Of a stretch of 10,905 bases of DNA, positions 1 through 7,287 are shown piece by piece. A program made the position numbers and the translations under genes. The notes below the pieces were generated by a model. It saw only the letters and a list, made by a program, of their open reading frames with translations. It was not told the origin of the DNA and did no database searches. Position 1 is the stretch's first letter; every line of letters begins with the position of its first letter. Source of the stretch: Deltaproteobacteria bacterium (lineage in GTDB: Bacteria; SAR324; JACQKK01); NCBI GenBank assembly GCA_029879595.1, contig JAOUPZ010000078.1, positions 1 to 10,905 of the forward strand, given 5' to 3'.

Positions 1-1
1 C

Positions 2-2065
2 GGAACGGCCACGGGCGGCCTGACCGTGGGCAGCGTCACCAACACCAGCGGCAATACATACCAGGTTGCTCTCAGCGGAGCGCCGGTGGACGGGGCCCTC
101 AGCCTGGCCATCAGCAACGTGGAGGACCTGGTCGGAAATCCCCTTGGCTCCCATGACATCAGCTATACTCTGGATGTCACTGCGCCCCAGGTAACCGCCA
201 TATCGCCAGCCGATGGAGAGGTGCTGGGTGGTCTTTTCACAATCGAGGTTACATATTCGGAAACCGTGAGCGCCTCGGCACAGACCGCGAGTTCCTATTC
301 GCTCAGCGGTGCGGGCGCGGCAGGGCTTTCCATCGCAAACATAAACAAGGCCGGGAATACATACACCCTCAACCTGACCGGGACGCAAAATGACGGCGCG
401 GTGCAGTTCACTGTGCTGGCTTCGACCATTTCCGATACCGCCGGCAACACCATCGCGGCTGATGAAAGCAGAAGCTACACAATCGACAGAATCAACCCGA
501 CAGGAAGCATCACGCCGGTTTACGATACCGTGATCAACACCCTGTCTTCTATCGTGGTCTCCTTCAGCGAGCCGGTGACCGGTTGGGATGTCCTCGCCAA
601 TTACTCCATTTCCGGAAATTCCAAGGGTGATCTTGCTGTTGACAGCATCACAGACCTGGGGGGGAACGAGTATCAGGTCAACTTCTCCGGCGATGTCAGT
701 GAAACGACTTCCAAGGAGGTCCTTTTCTCAATTACGAATATTGAGGACATGGTTGGAAATACATTCTACCTGTTCCACCACAGGCTGCTAGTAGACCAGA
801 CTGCTCCGGCGATCAGCAGCTACCTCCCGACCCCGGGACCAGTGAGGACCAGCCTGAGCACGGTGGAAATAACCTTCGATGACGCTGTGGTGGGAGGAGA
901 AGACCCCGCGAACTACGTTCTCAGCGGCACCGGCACCGAGGGAGGCAGCACCCTGGCCGTGGCCAACGCCTCCAACACCAGCGGCAACACCTACCAGTTG
1001 ACCCTGACCGGTGACCCCGTGCAGGGCACCATAACCATCACGCCGGTGGTTTCCGATGCGGTGGGCAACCAGCTGAGCGGCTCCATCAGCTATGAGTACC
1101 AGCCACCGGCCACGGTGACCACGATAACATCAGCCATCACCATGAACATGGTCAGCATGGCCACCGACGGCTCGAAGATACTCGCCGTCTCCAACAACAA
1201 CTCCAGGATATATGAGAGTTCGAATGGCGGCGGCACCTGGTTCGAAGTTCTTCATAACTGCGGCATCGGAACCAAGATCATCTACGCCGGCGGCAAGTGG
1301 GTCCTGGGCGGGATAAACTCCGGCACATACACCTCGGTCTGTGTCAGCCCCAACGGAGCAACAGGCAACTGGACCAAATACAGCGCCTCCGCGGTGGATA
1401 CATCGACCATCAAGTTCTATGGAATCACCCATGACGGCTCTAAGTATGTGGCCGTGGGACGCGATTCGACCGGAACTGGCCGCGATGACCAGTGCATCCA
1501 TGCCACCAGCACCGATGCCATAACATGGAACGCGCATGTATTATGCCTGTCCAACACGGAGCTGCCGTTGAAAGTCCATACTTGGCCTAATGATATTTTC
1601 TGGATCAACGGCGGATTCTATATTACAGGCACCAGTTACCTCCTGGGCCCGGCGGTTTCCTATAAGGCCGATGTGACCGAAGGCATTACTTACTGGGCCC
1701 CCCAGGGCTCGGGGCTGACAAGCGCATATGATATGGATTTTGATGGAGCCAATGTCCTGGCAGGGGGCTCCTGTTGCGACAGCACAGGCAGCCGGGCCTC
1801 GATTTCAAAATTCGATGGGGTCAGCTGGAGCACTTACAGTGTGCCGGAGACCAGTTCCATGGTATACGATGTTGCCTATCACACCAGCGGCGGTTATATC
1901 GCCGTGGGCAAGGGCGGGCTGATTCTCACCAGCGCGGATGCCCTGACCTGGGTGAGGCAGCCTGTGGTCACCTCATTTGACCTCAAGGCTGTGTTCTGGG
2001 ATGTTCCCTCTGGCCATTGGTTGATAACAGGCAACAGTGGCATCATTCTGACTGTCGTGCCATAA
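2..2065 (+). CDS. Large repeat protein with tandem Ig-like domains and a C-terminal Asp-box beta-propeller-like region (5' end outside window)
   Basis: The frame is open from base 2, so this is the C-terminal 687 residues of a longer protein; a GTG at 26 lies inside a repeat and is not the start. Counting from base 2, Ig-like units of about 103 residues begin near residues 58, 162 and 265, each opening with a D-x-T/N-x-P linker (DVTAPQ, DRINPT, DQTAPA) and containing a VTYSE/VSFSEP/ITFDD strand, a NYxxSG motif and a late D-x-VGN or DTAGN turn. The end of an earlier unit is cut by the window edge. From about residue 378 the fold changes to short blades with Asp-box motifs (SSNGGGTW, TSTDAITW, TSADALTW), as in sialidase/BNR or Ycf48-like propellers. 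Such proteins are usually exported and surface-attached or released, with a binding or adhesive role; that is inference, since the signal peptide is not visible. No sorting motif is seen at the C-terminus (GIILTVVP). A strong terminator follows. Confidence 0.85.
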   Translation, partial: GTATGGLTVGSVTNTSGNTYQVALSGAPVDGALSLAISNVEDLVGNPLGSHDISYTLDVTAPQVTAISPADGEVLGGLFTIEVTYSETVSASAQTASSYSLSGAGAAGLSIANINKAGNTYTLNLTGTQNDGAVQFTVLASTISDTAGNTIAADESRSYTIDRINPTGSITPVYDTVINTLSSIVVSFSEPVTGWDVLANYSISGNSKGDLAVDSITDLGGNEYQVNFSGDVSETTSKEVLFSITNIEDMVGNTFYLFHHRLLVDQTAPAISSYLPTPGPVRTSLSTVEITFDDAVVGGEDPANYVLSGTGTEGGSTLAVANASNTSGNTYQLTLTGDPVQGTITITPVVSDAVGNQLSGSISYEYQPPATVTTITSAITMNMVSMATDGSKILAVSNNNSRIYESSNGGGTWFEVLHNCGIGTKIIYAGGKWVLGGINSGTYTSVCVSPNGATGNWTKYSASAVDTSTIKFYGITHDGSKYVAVGRDSTGTGRDDQCIHATSTDAITWNAHVLCLSNTELPLKVHTWPNDIFWINGGFYITGTSYLLGPAVSYKADVTEGITYWAPQGSGLTSAYDMDFDGANVLAGGSCCDSTGSRASISKFDGVSWSTYSVPETSSMVYDVAYHTSGGYIAVGKGGLILTSADALTWVRQPVVTSFDLKAVFWDVPSGHWLITGNSGIILTVVP

Positions 2066-2111
2066 GCAACACCGCGGGGGCGCCAAGCCCCCAGGTTCGC
2101 AGGAAACATCC

Positions 2112-2147
2112 AACCGGCGCCGGGTTTTCCCCCGCGCCGGTTTTTTC
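2112..2147 (+). terminator. Intrinsic terminator of the Ig-like repeat gene
   Basis: A perfect 9-bp stem AACCGGCGC (2112-2120) pairs with GCGCCGGTT (2134-2142) and runs straight into six T (2141-2146). It lies about 50 bases after the stop of the upstream gene. A smaller hairpin, GGGGGC/GCCCCC (2076-2092), lies between the stop and this terminator. Confidence 0.9.
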
Positions 2148-2212
2148 ATACCCAGCAGCCCGGCCTTTTGCCCGGCAAGAATTTTGGTGCCGTAGCGCCC
2201 TGCACTTGGTTT

Positions 2213-2234
2213 CCGCCGTGGGGCCGGCGGTTTT
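2213..2234 (+). terminator. Second terminator-like hairpin in the intergenic region
   Basis: CCGCCG (2213-2218) pairs perfectly with CGGCGG (2225-2230) around the loop TGGGGC and is followed by TTTT then ATATA. It could be a backup terminator or end a short transcript. The downstream segment CCGGC (2240-2244) could pair with GCCGG (2224-2228) instead, so two exclusive folds are possible. Confidence 0.45.
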
Positions 2235-2419
2235 ATATACCGGCTGCCATATTTTTTCCCCTCTTCCGAAGGGAATTCGTAGTGATAATTTACGGGCAGA
2301 ACGGGCATAAAACCAGGGGCGGGCAAGCTGCCCGGCCCGGGTTGAGGAAAAACCGCAAATTATGAAATGTAACTCTGCGGCCAAACGTGTTATGATCCTG
2401 AAATAATTAATCGGTGGCA

Positions 2420-2449
2420 TTGTCAGACCATCCGGTGATTTGATATAAG
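2420..2449 (+). promoter_or_regulatory. Candidate sigma70-type promoter for the TPR-pentapeptide pair
   Basis: TTGTCA (2420-2425, 5 of 6 to TTGACA) is separated by 18 bases from TATAAG (2444-2449, 5 of 6 to TATAAT). The predicted start near 2456 would give a leader of roughly 240 bases before the TTG start at 2695. It is the best promoter match in this intergenic region. Confidence 0.55.
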
Positions 2450-2684
2450 CAAATGATTGAAACGTAATCAGGGGATATTTTTTTATCAGGTTGTGCACCG
2501 CGCCCTGGACCAGGTGAAGTAAGAATCAGCTGTAAACCATCCTGGCCCGGACCGGAAACCTGTAACAGCAGGGGTAAAAGCCGGCCTGCCCCATACACGC
2601 GATCGCAGACAGGCCCTGATGGCCTGGTTTTGCACGGCGATGCAGGGCATGTCGGTCCTGAACTGAACACACCGGTAAACTACT

Positions 2685-2691
2685 GAGGTGA
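2685..2691 (+). promoter_or_regulatory. Ribosome binding site that fixes the TTG start of the TPR gene
   Basis: GAGGTGA is a near-perfect Shine-Dalgarno sequence just upstream of TTG at 2695. An in-frame TGA at 2689-2691 overlaps it, so no start further upstream is possible. The next ATG (2752) has no comparable site. Confidence 0.75.
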
Positions 2692-2694
2692 CCT

Positions 2695-4146
2695 TTGGCG
2701 ATCTGGGACAAACTATTCCAGAAGGGCGATTCCAAGGACAAGGAAGCCAAAATGCTGTGGGAGCGGGCCCAGAAGTATTTTGAGGGCAAGCTCTTCAACC
2801 GCGCCCTCAAGGACCTCAGCGACGCCATCACCCTCCAGCCCAAATACCTGCAGGAGGCGATGGACCTGATGCAGGCCTTCATGATGCAGGGCAACGATGA
2901 ACAGGCCCTCAGCGTCGGGCTGGCCATGCTCAAGATGGACCCCCAGAACTTTGAGCTGATGAACAAGCTGGGCAATGCCCTCAGAAAGCTGGGGTCGTTC
3001 TCCAAGGCCAAGCGGCTATATACCATGGCCCTTAAAATCAACCCCCGCTATACCGAAGCCAAATACAACCTGGCTGCCTGCTCTTTTGGAATCGCCACCG
3101 CCGATGGAGAACTGATCCGCCAGACCAAACAGGTGGAGGCCTATAATCAGCCCCGCCGCTATGAGTTCATGGGAGAGCGCGCCGGCTTCTTCCCGGTGCC
3201 CAACCAGGCGCTGGAAACCGACAAGGACAACCATCCGGAAGACTCTGACGACGGGGAAGAAAAGAGCGAAGAAGACCATGCGCAGATGTCCGAGCTGATG
3301 GCCGGTGAGCTGAAAAACGATGTGGCCGCCACACAGGGAGCCTGGGAAGCCATATTCAACCTGGGGCTGTTCTATGATCTGACCAACATGGGGGAACTGG
3401 CCCTGCAGAACATGCAAAAGACTCACGAAATGGTGCCAGATGCCCCGGAGCCGGCGAACAACCTCGCGGTGATCATCTGGAAACACAAGAAGGATCTGGA
3501 GAAGGCCGAGTCTCTCTTTTTGAAAAACCTGACCACAAATAAATTCGACCGCACCACCGTGCTCAACCTGGCAGTGCTGTACAAGGAGCAGGGCAAGGCC
3601 TTTCAGACCCTGAAGTTCTATGTGTACCTGGGGGATCTGCTCAATAAATCCATGGGGGATTTCGACACCGAGCAGGTGCAGGGGCACGCCCGTGATCTTT
3701 TCGAACGCCGCAAGTACATGGAGGCCATCCCCTTCTACGCCAATCTGGCCAAGGAACTGGGCGAGGACTACTGGTATGAAAAGCTGGCTACCATGTACTA
3801 CAACCAGAAGAAGGAAGAACTGTATATCAAGACCCTGCGGGAACTGCTGAACGTGAACCCTCATCATGCCGATGCCTCCCAGAAGATAGGCGTCGCCGCG
3901 CAGCAGTACGAGGAAGAGGCCCGCGAAAAGATGGACAAGGGAAGCCGTCGCCAGGCCATCCAGTTGTTCGAAAAGGCAGTCAAGATCGAGGAAACTCCGG
4001 AGCGCTGGGTGGAACTGGCCCAGCTCTATGAGGCCGAGGGTGAAGAGATACTGGCCGGAAACGCCCTGAAGAAATGGAAGGTACTAAGCGGGCAGCAGGA
4101 GGCCACAGAGGAACACGAATCTGAAGCAGGTGAAGCCCTGACCTGA
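2695..4146 (+). CDS. Cytoplasmic TPR-repeat protein
   Basis: This 483-residue protein has no signal peptide or membrane segment. TPR-type helix pairs can be followed at about residues 20-53, 54-84 and 85-130 (the second and third with D/N-P turns, MDPQN and INPRY), then 216-282 and 285-312, and again at about 335-390 and 405-450 (QAIQLFEKAVKIEETPERW). A strongly acidic stretch at about 177-196 (rich in D and E) separates the first TPR block from the second and is probably a flexible linker. TPR superhelices bind partner proteins; the partner is not evident here. The start is TTG with a strong ribosome binding site and an in-frame stop directly upstream. The pentapeptide-repeat gene follows 65 bases later on the same strand with no visible terminator between, so the two are probably co-transcribed. 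The exact function is unknown. Confidence 0.9.
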   Translation: MAIWDKLFQKGDSKDKEAKMLWERAQKYFEGKLFNRALKDLSDAITLQPKYLQEAMDLMQAFMMQGNDEQALSVGLAMLKMDPQNFELMNKLGNALRKLGSFSKAKRLYTMALKINPRYTEAKYNLAACSFGIATADGELIRQTKQVEAYNQPRRYEFMGERAGFFPVPNQALETDKDNHPEDSDDGEEKSEEDHAQMSELMAGELKNDVAATQGAWEAIFNLGLFYDLTNMGELALQNMQKTHEMVPDAPEPANNLAVIIWKHKKDLEKAESLFLKNLTTNKFDRTTVLNLAVLYKEQGKAFQTLKFYVYLGDLLNKSMGDFDTEQVQGHARDLFERRKYMEAIPFYANLAKELGEDYWYEKLATMYYNQKKEELYIKTLRELLNVNPHHADASQKIGVAAQQYEEEAREKMDKGSRRQAIQLFEKAVKIEETPERWVELAQLYEAEGEEILAGNALKKWKVLSGQQEATEEHESEAGEALT

Positions 4147-4211
4147 CAGGCGACAAAGCCAGGCCGGACGGGATATGACCCGGCGGCAGGCCACTTCCTC
4201 TCACGCAAGGC

Positions 4212-5462
4212 ATGAACCCGGACGATCATCCCCCAAATCAGTTAATGCGCCCTTCCGGACCCAGTGTTCCGGCTCAGGGGATTTGCAGCCCCTCGGGCAG
4301 AGGTCCGCTCCTGGTGCTCCTGGCACTGCTGTTGGCGCTGTCCCATGGGGGCGGATGCAGCTACCGCACATTCAAGTTTCCCGAACACTGTCCGGCCTTC
4401 GGCCCGGGGGCCGATCTCAGGGGATGCAGCCTGAAAGGGGCCAAGCTTAACGGAGCCGACCTAAAGGAGGCTGACCTGAGAGGGGTGGACCTGCAAGGTG
4501 CGGAACTGGCCGGGGCAGACCTTACCGGAATCAGCGCCTCCCGCGCCAACTTCAACGGCGCCGATCTCAGCGAGGCCCGGCTGGCGGGAGGTAAATTCCA
4601 GCACACCCAGTTCCAGGACGCCAGGCTGAACAATGTCAAGGCCCAGGATGCACTATTCTACCGGGCCGACTTTTCCCGCGCCGAGCTGAGACAGTCCGAT
4701 TTCACGGGAGCCAACCTGCTGGAATCGGAGCTGCACCGGGCCGGATTTATTTCCGCCGACCTGAAACAGGCCAATCTGAGCGGAACAGAGGGCGTGGGCG
4801 CGAATTTCTCCGGCGCGGACATGGCCCGGGCCAATCTGGTGCGGGCCCACATAACCGATGCGGATTTTTCCGGAGCCAACCTGCTGGAGGCCAACCTGGC
4901 CCAGGGGGTGTTCTCCGGCTCAAATTTTGAGCGCGCCAATATGCGCCACAGCTATCTCTTTGAGTCCAATTTGCAGTTCACCAGTTTCCGACAGGCCGGT
5001 TTTGAAGGGGCCAAATTCATCCGGCCCATGCTGTGGGACTCACATCTGGCGGGAGCCTCCGGCCTGCCGCGCTGGGTATTCTCCGGGCTGCACCAGGGCT
5101 ATTACTCCCCCGTTAAAATCCAGTCTGTTATCAGAATCGGCATGAAGGAACTTATGGGGGCGGACCTGAGGAAGGTGGACCTGCGGGGCGCGGACCTCAA
5201 GGAGGCCGACCTGTCATATGCCAACCTGAGCGGAGCCCGGCTGGAAGACGCGGACCTCAGCGGGGCAAACATGGTGCTGGCCCTGCTGAAGGAATCCTCT
5301 CTGGTGGGAGCCAAGCTGGATGCGGTGAAACTGGCGGGAGCCGATCTGTCAGGAGCGCAACTGGAGGATTTCTACCAAAAGGAGTCCGAGTACTGGACCA
5401 GCGTGGGCACCCCGAACTGGGTCCCCCATAAGAAGCCGGCTGAAGAACAGCAGGCCCCATGA
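4212..5462 (+). CDS. Pentapeptide-repeat protein with a probable lipoprotein signal
   Basis: The protein has 416 residues. Residues about 66-285 and 314-383 are pentapeptide repeats of the A(D/N)Lxx type (GADLKEADLRGVDL and similar), which stack into a right-handed four-sided beta-helix. A non-repeat insertion at about 285-313 (GLPRWVFSGLHQGYYSP and onward) separates the blocks, and a hydrophilic tail ends the protein. Near the N-terminus a hydrophobic core at 31-43 (GPLLVLLALLLAL) followed by SHGGGC suggests export and lipidation at Cys49. The lipobox is atypical, with G rather than L/V/I at -3, so localisation is inferred. The start is uncertain: ATG 4212 has AAGG only one base upstream, and in-frame ATG 4245 gives a shorter, more usual signal peptide. 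Some pentapeptide proteins mimic DNA and bind gyrase, but an exported form would not; the role is unknown. It converges on the TerB-like gene with a 61-base gap and no clear terminator. Confidence 0.88.
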   Translation: MNPDDHPPNQLMRPSGPSVPAQGICSPSGRGPLLVLLALLLALSHGGGCSYRTFKFPEHCPAFGPGADLRGCSLKGAKLNGADLKEADLRGVDLQGAELAGADLTGISASRANFNGADLSEARLAGGKFQHTQFQDARLNNVKAQDALFYRADFSRAELRQSDFTGANLLESELHRAGFISADLKQANLSGTEGVGANFSGADMARANLVRAHITDADFSGANLLEANLAQGVFSGSNFERANMRHSYLFESNLQFTSFRQAGFEGAKFIRPMLWDSHLAGASGLPRWVFSGLHQGYYSPVKIQSVIRIGMKELMGADLRKVDLRGADLKEADLSYANLSGARLEDADLSGANMVLALLKESSLVGAKLDAVKLAGADLSGAQLEDFYQKESEYWTSVGTPNWVPHKKPAEEQQAP

Positions 5463-5523
5463 CCCAACCGGCCAGAGTCCGGATGGCCACCACCCCCGGC
5501 GACCGACCCGGAGGGACCCCTCA

Positions 5524-6015
5524 TCATTCCAGCGGGGGCAGCTCCAGCCCTGATTCGTCTTCCTCCACCTGAACCCGCTCCTCCTCATGGGGCTCCTCCT
5601 CATGGGGCATGTCCTCCAGGGACTTGGATCCATAGGCGATCAGTTCCTCCACCTTTGGCGCCGGAAATCCCAGCAGCTTGCCAATGAAAAAGAAGTGCTC
5701 CTTCTCCTTGGGGGAAAGCTCACGGTCCGAGATGGCTATCTCCATCAGATCCAGCATCATGCAGGCCCGCTTCTTAATTTCCTTCTCCCAGCCCACAAAC
5801 GCCGTCATGGTGGGAACAGTCCTGTACTGGATGTATTTTTTAAGTGTTTCCACCAGCTTTTCATTCTTCACGAAAGCGATGGAACGCATGATGGACTCAG
5901 CCTCTTCGCGGGTAACATTCCCGTCAGCCACCACAATGGAGATTATGGCCGTGGCAAACCACTCCCGCTGGTGTTCATTCATCAAATGGATAGGGGTACG
6001 GAAACTGAAGCTCAT
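5524..6015 (-). CDS. TerB-like (tellurite-resistance TerB fold) protein with an acidic tail
   Basis: This 163-residue, all-helical, soluble protein has two features typical of TerB-like domains: an early helix followed by VVADGNVTREEAESI (about 28-42) and a second, similarly placed AISDRELSPKEKEHFFFIGKLLG (about 94-116). The Asp and Glu residues at D31, E37/E38, D97 and E99 are candidate metal ligands. TerB-like proteins are linked to stress response and membrane-associated metal sensing; the specific job is not known. The C-terminal 30 residues are acidic and contain a perfect PHEEE duplication. The ATG is preceded by AGGGA five bases upstream, and two tandem TGA codons end the frame. It has its own promoter at 6065-6092, and a terminator-like hairpin separates it from the cnoX-like gene behind it, so it is probably transcribed on its own. 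Confidence 0.8.
   Translation of the reverse strand: MSFSFRTPIHLMNEHQREWFATAIISIVVADGNVTREEAESIMRSIAFVKNEKLVETLKKYIQYRTVPTMTAFVGWEKEIKKRACMMLDLMEIAISDRELSPKEKEHFFFIGKLLGFPAPKVEELIAYGSKSLEDMPHEEEPHEEERVQVEEDESGLELPPLE
5578..5607. repeat. Perfect 15-bp tandem duplication inside the TerB-like gene
   Basis: CTCCTCCTCATGGGG occurs twice head to tail (5578-5592 and 5593-5607) with no mismatch. It is in frame and encodes PHEEE twice in the acidic tail. The exact identity points to a recent slippage duplication. Confidence 0.95.
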
Positions 6016-6064
6016 TTTTTTCCCTGGCCAGGTTTTTGGGTTTATTCCAGGTTGTTATTGGCTA

Positions 6065-6092
6065 ATTAAACCAAGTGAGGAGACTTTGACAA
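6065..6092 (-). promoter_or_regulatory. Candidate sigma70-type promoter of the TerB-like gene
   Basis: Reading the minus strand, TTGTCA (complement of 6087-6092, 5 of 6) is followed after 16 bases by TTTAAT (complement of 6065-6070, 5 of 6). Transcription would start near 6057, giving a leader of about 40 bases before the ATG at 6015. Confidence 0.55.
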
Positions 6093-6112
6093 CCAAATTT
6101 TCTCTTTTTCCC

Positions 6113-6139
6113 AAAAAAACGCAGGCTCAGAAGCGCCCG
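6113..6139 (-). terminator. Candidate intrinsic terminator after the cnoX-like gene
   Basis: On the minus strand CGGGC (complement of 6135-6139) pairs with GCCTG (complement of 6122-6126), with one G-U pair and an 8-base loop, followed by C, G and seven T (complement of 6113-6119). The stem is short but the T run is good. It lies about 55 bases after the stop at 6195. Confidence 0.5.
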
Positions 6140-6194
6140 TATTCGCTCCCCCGCAGCCCGGCCACCAGGGACAATGCCCCCTTGCGGGGCGGCC

Positions 6195-7061
6195 TCAACT
6201 GAAAAGTATGTTCGAAAGCCTGGTCCGGTACTCCGCCAGCAGGGGGGAGTCTCCCTCCAGCAGATCGAACACCGCCAGCATCCCCAGCCGTCCCGCATCC
6301 TTGCCGAAAGACCGGTCCTTGCCGACTATCCCCAGCAAGGTCTCCAGGGCCTCCTTGTGCCCCCCCTTGAGAGCGCTTTCACAGGCATGGCGGAAATCAT
6401 CCGAATGCTTCCCGGCCGGGGGCTTGTTCGCGTTCTCATACAAATACAGGGTCGAGCTGAGCCGGGATGCCATTTTCCCGAGGTTCTTCCCATCAGGGTT
6501 TTTCTCAAAGTCGGCGGTTTTCAGCTTTTCGGCAAACTCCCGCGCCTTGTCCGGCTCGCCTTGTTCCAGGTAATAAAACCCCAGTCCCAGCAGGGCGGAT
6601 ATATCCTCCGGATCGTCCTCCAGGGCTTTCTGGAACCTGGGGAGGGCATCAGTAAGATTTCCGGAAGCCAGCGCCTCCAGCCCCTGCTGGCCCTCCGGGG
6701 CTTCCTGAGCGGGGGCCGGTGGCAGGTGGTAGTTCAGAAACTTCTCTATTTCCGCCTCCGGATAGGCTCCGCTGAACTCATCGCGCAGCTTTGCATCCAC
6801 AAACAGCTTGACGTTGGGAATGGATTTTATCTGGAGCAACTGGGCCAGCACTGGGCTTTCGTCCATATTGACCTTGACCAGATGGAACCGGCCGGAGAAT
6901 TTCGCCGCCAGGGATTCCAGCACCGGGCCCAGCGTTTTGCACGGCTGGCACCAGGGGGCCCAGAAGTCCACCAGGACAGGGACCTGCCGGGATTTCTCCA
7001 GAACCTGGGCCTCAAAATCCTTTTCGGCCACATCACTAACATGAGTATTCGCGTTTTCCAT
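6195..7061 (-). CDS. cnoX: CnoX/YbbN-like thioredoxin-TPR chaperone
   Basis: This is a 288-residue soluble protein, the usual length for the CnoX/YbbN family. Residues about 8-112 form a thioredoxin fold with VDFWAPWCQPCK (C38-Q-P-C41) and the cis-proline loop SIPN (P82). Residues about 125-180 are a TPR pair (ALPRFQKALEDDPED, ALLGLGFYYLEQGEPDKA), and the C-terminus carries the family's typical ending (ETLLGIVGKDR, then LLAEYRTRLSNILFS). In this family the protein holds unfolding or oxidised clients and delivers them to GroEL/DnaK. Escherichia coli YbbN lacks the first active-site cysteine; both cysteines are present here, so thiol-disulfide exchange is plausible. The start ATG lacks an obvious Shine-Dalgarno sequence, but the next residues fit a normal N-terminus. 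The gene diverges from the exonuclease-Nudix gene across 226 bases that hold an inverted repeat. Confidence 0.93.
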   Translation of the reverse strand: MENANTHVSDVAEKDFEAQVLEKSRQVPVLVDFWAPWCQPCKTLGPVLESLAAKFSGRFHLVKVNMDESPVLAQLLQIKSIPNVKLFVDAKLRDEFSGAYPEAEIEKFLNYHLPPAPAQEAPEGQQGLEALASGNLTDALPRFQKALEDDPEDISALLGLGFYYLEQGEPDKAREFAEKLKTADFEKNPDGKNLGKMASRLSSTLYLYENANKPPAGKHSDDFRHACESALKGGHKEALETLLGIVGKDRSFGKDAGRLGMLAVFDLLEGDSPLLAEYRTRLSNILFS

Positions 7062-7126
7062 AATTTTCAGTTAAATATGGAGGTATGTAACGGGCCGGAA
7101 CAGCTTTCCGACCGTGAAAAATGACA

Positions 7127-7149
7127 CTGGTATTATTTCAGCATACCAG
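7127..7149. promoter_or_regulatory. Inverted repeat overlapping -10-like sequences in the divergent intergenic region
   Basis: CTGGTAT (7127-7133) and ATACCAG (7143-7149) are perfect 7-bp arms with a 9-base centre. On the plus strand the left arm contains an extended -10 sequence TGGTATTAT (7128-7136); on the minus strand AATAAT lies in the same element. It could be an operator for one or both divergent genes, or only a small hairpin. No good -35 matches were found. Confidence 0.35.
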
Positions 7150-7287
7150 GGGCGGAATAGTAAAACTCCCCGGGCCATCCCGGCCGTTGGATGATGTTTC
7201 CCCAGACGGGCAAAACCATGCGACACCGGATTGGCGGCAGGAGCAGGGCCATTCCCGCTATGTTAACAGTTACCACCCTTGAGGCAA

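Larger units (their letters stand above)
2066..2694. other. 629-base gene-free stretch between the Ig-like repeat gene and the TPR gene
   Basis: It holds the two terminator-like hairpins, an imperfect GC-rich hairpin around GGGCA/TGCCC near 2320-2333, an extended -10-like sequence TGTTATGAT (2388-2396), a better promoter at 2420-2449 and about 240 bases of leader. In the leader, CAGGCC (2610-2615) and GGCCTG (2621-2626) form a small hairpin followed by GTTTTGC. Open frames here either run into the antisense of flanking genes or lack a ribosome binding site, so I call no gene. I recognise no known riboswitch or RNA family. Confidence 0.6.

Noticed and set aside
2066..2160. tRNA-like AGGTTCGCAGG sequence
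   Set aside because: There is no acceptor or anticodon arm around it; it is a loop between two simple hairpins.
2043..2498. 151-residue minus-strand frame in the left intergenic region
   Set aside because: It reads back through the terminator hairpins into the antisense of the Ig-like gene and has no domain pattern.
3016..3867. 283-residue minus-strand open frame over the TPR gene
   Set aside because: It is fully antisense to a well-supported repeat protein, has no ribosome binding site and no recognisable domain.
4361..5314. Several minus-strand frames rich in RSAP or RLAP repeats
   Set aside because: They are antisense readings of the periodic pentapeptide-repeat DNA.
6174..7124. 316-residue plus-strand open frame over the cnoX-like gene
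   Set aside because: The opposite strand encodes a clear thioredoxin-TPR protein with family motifs throughout; this frame has none.
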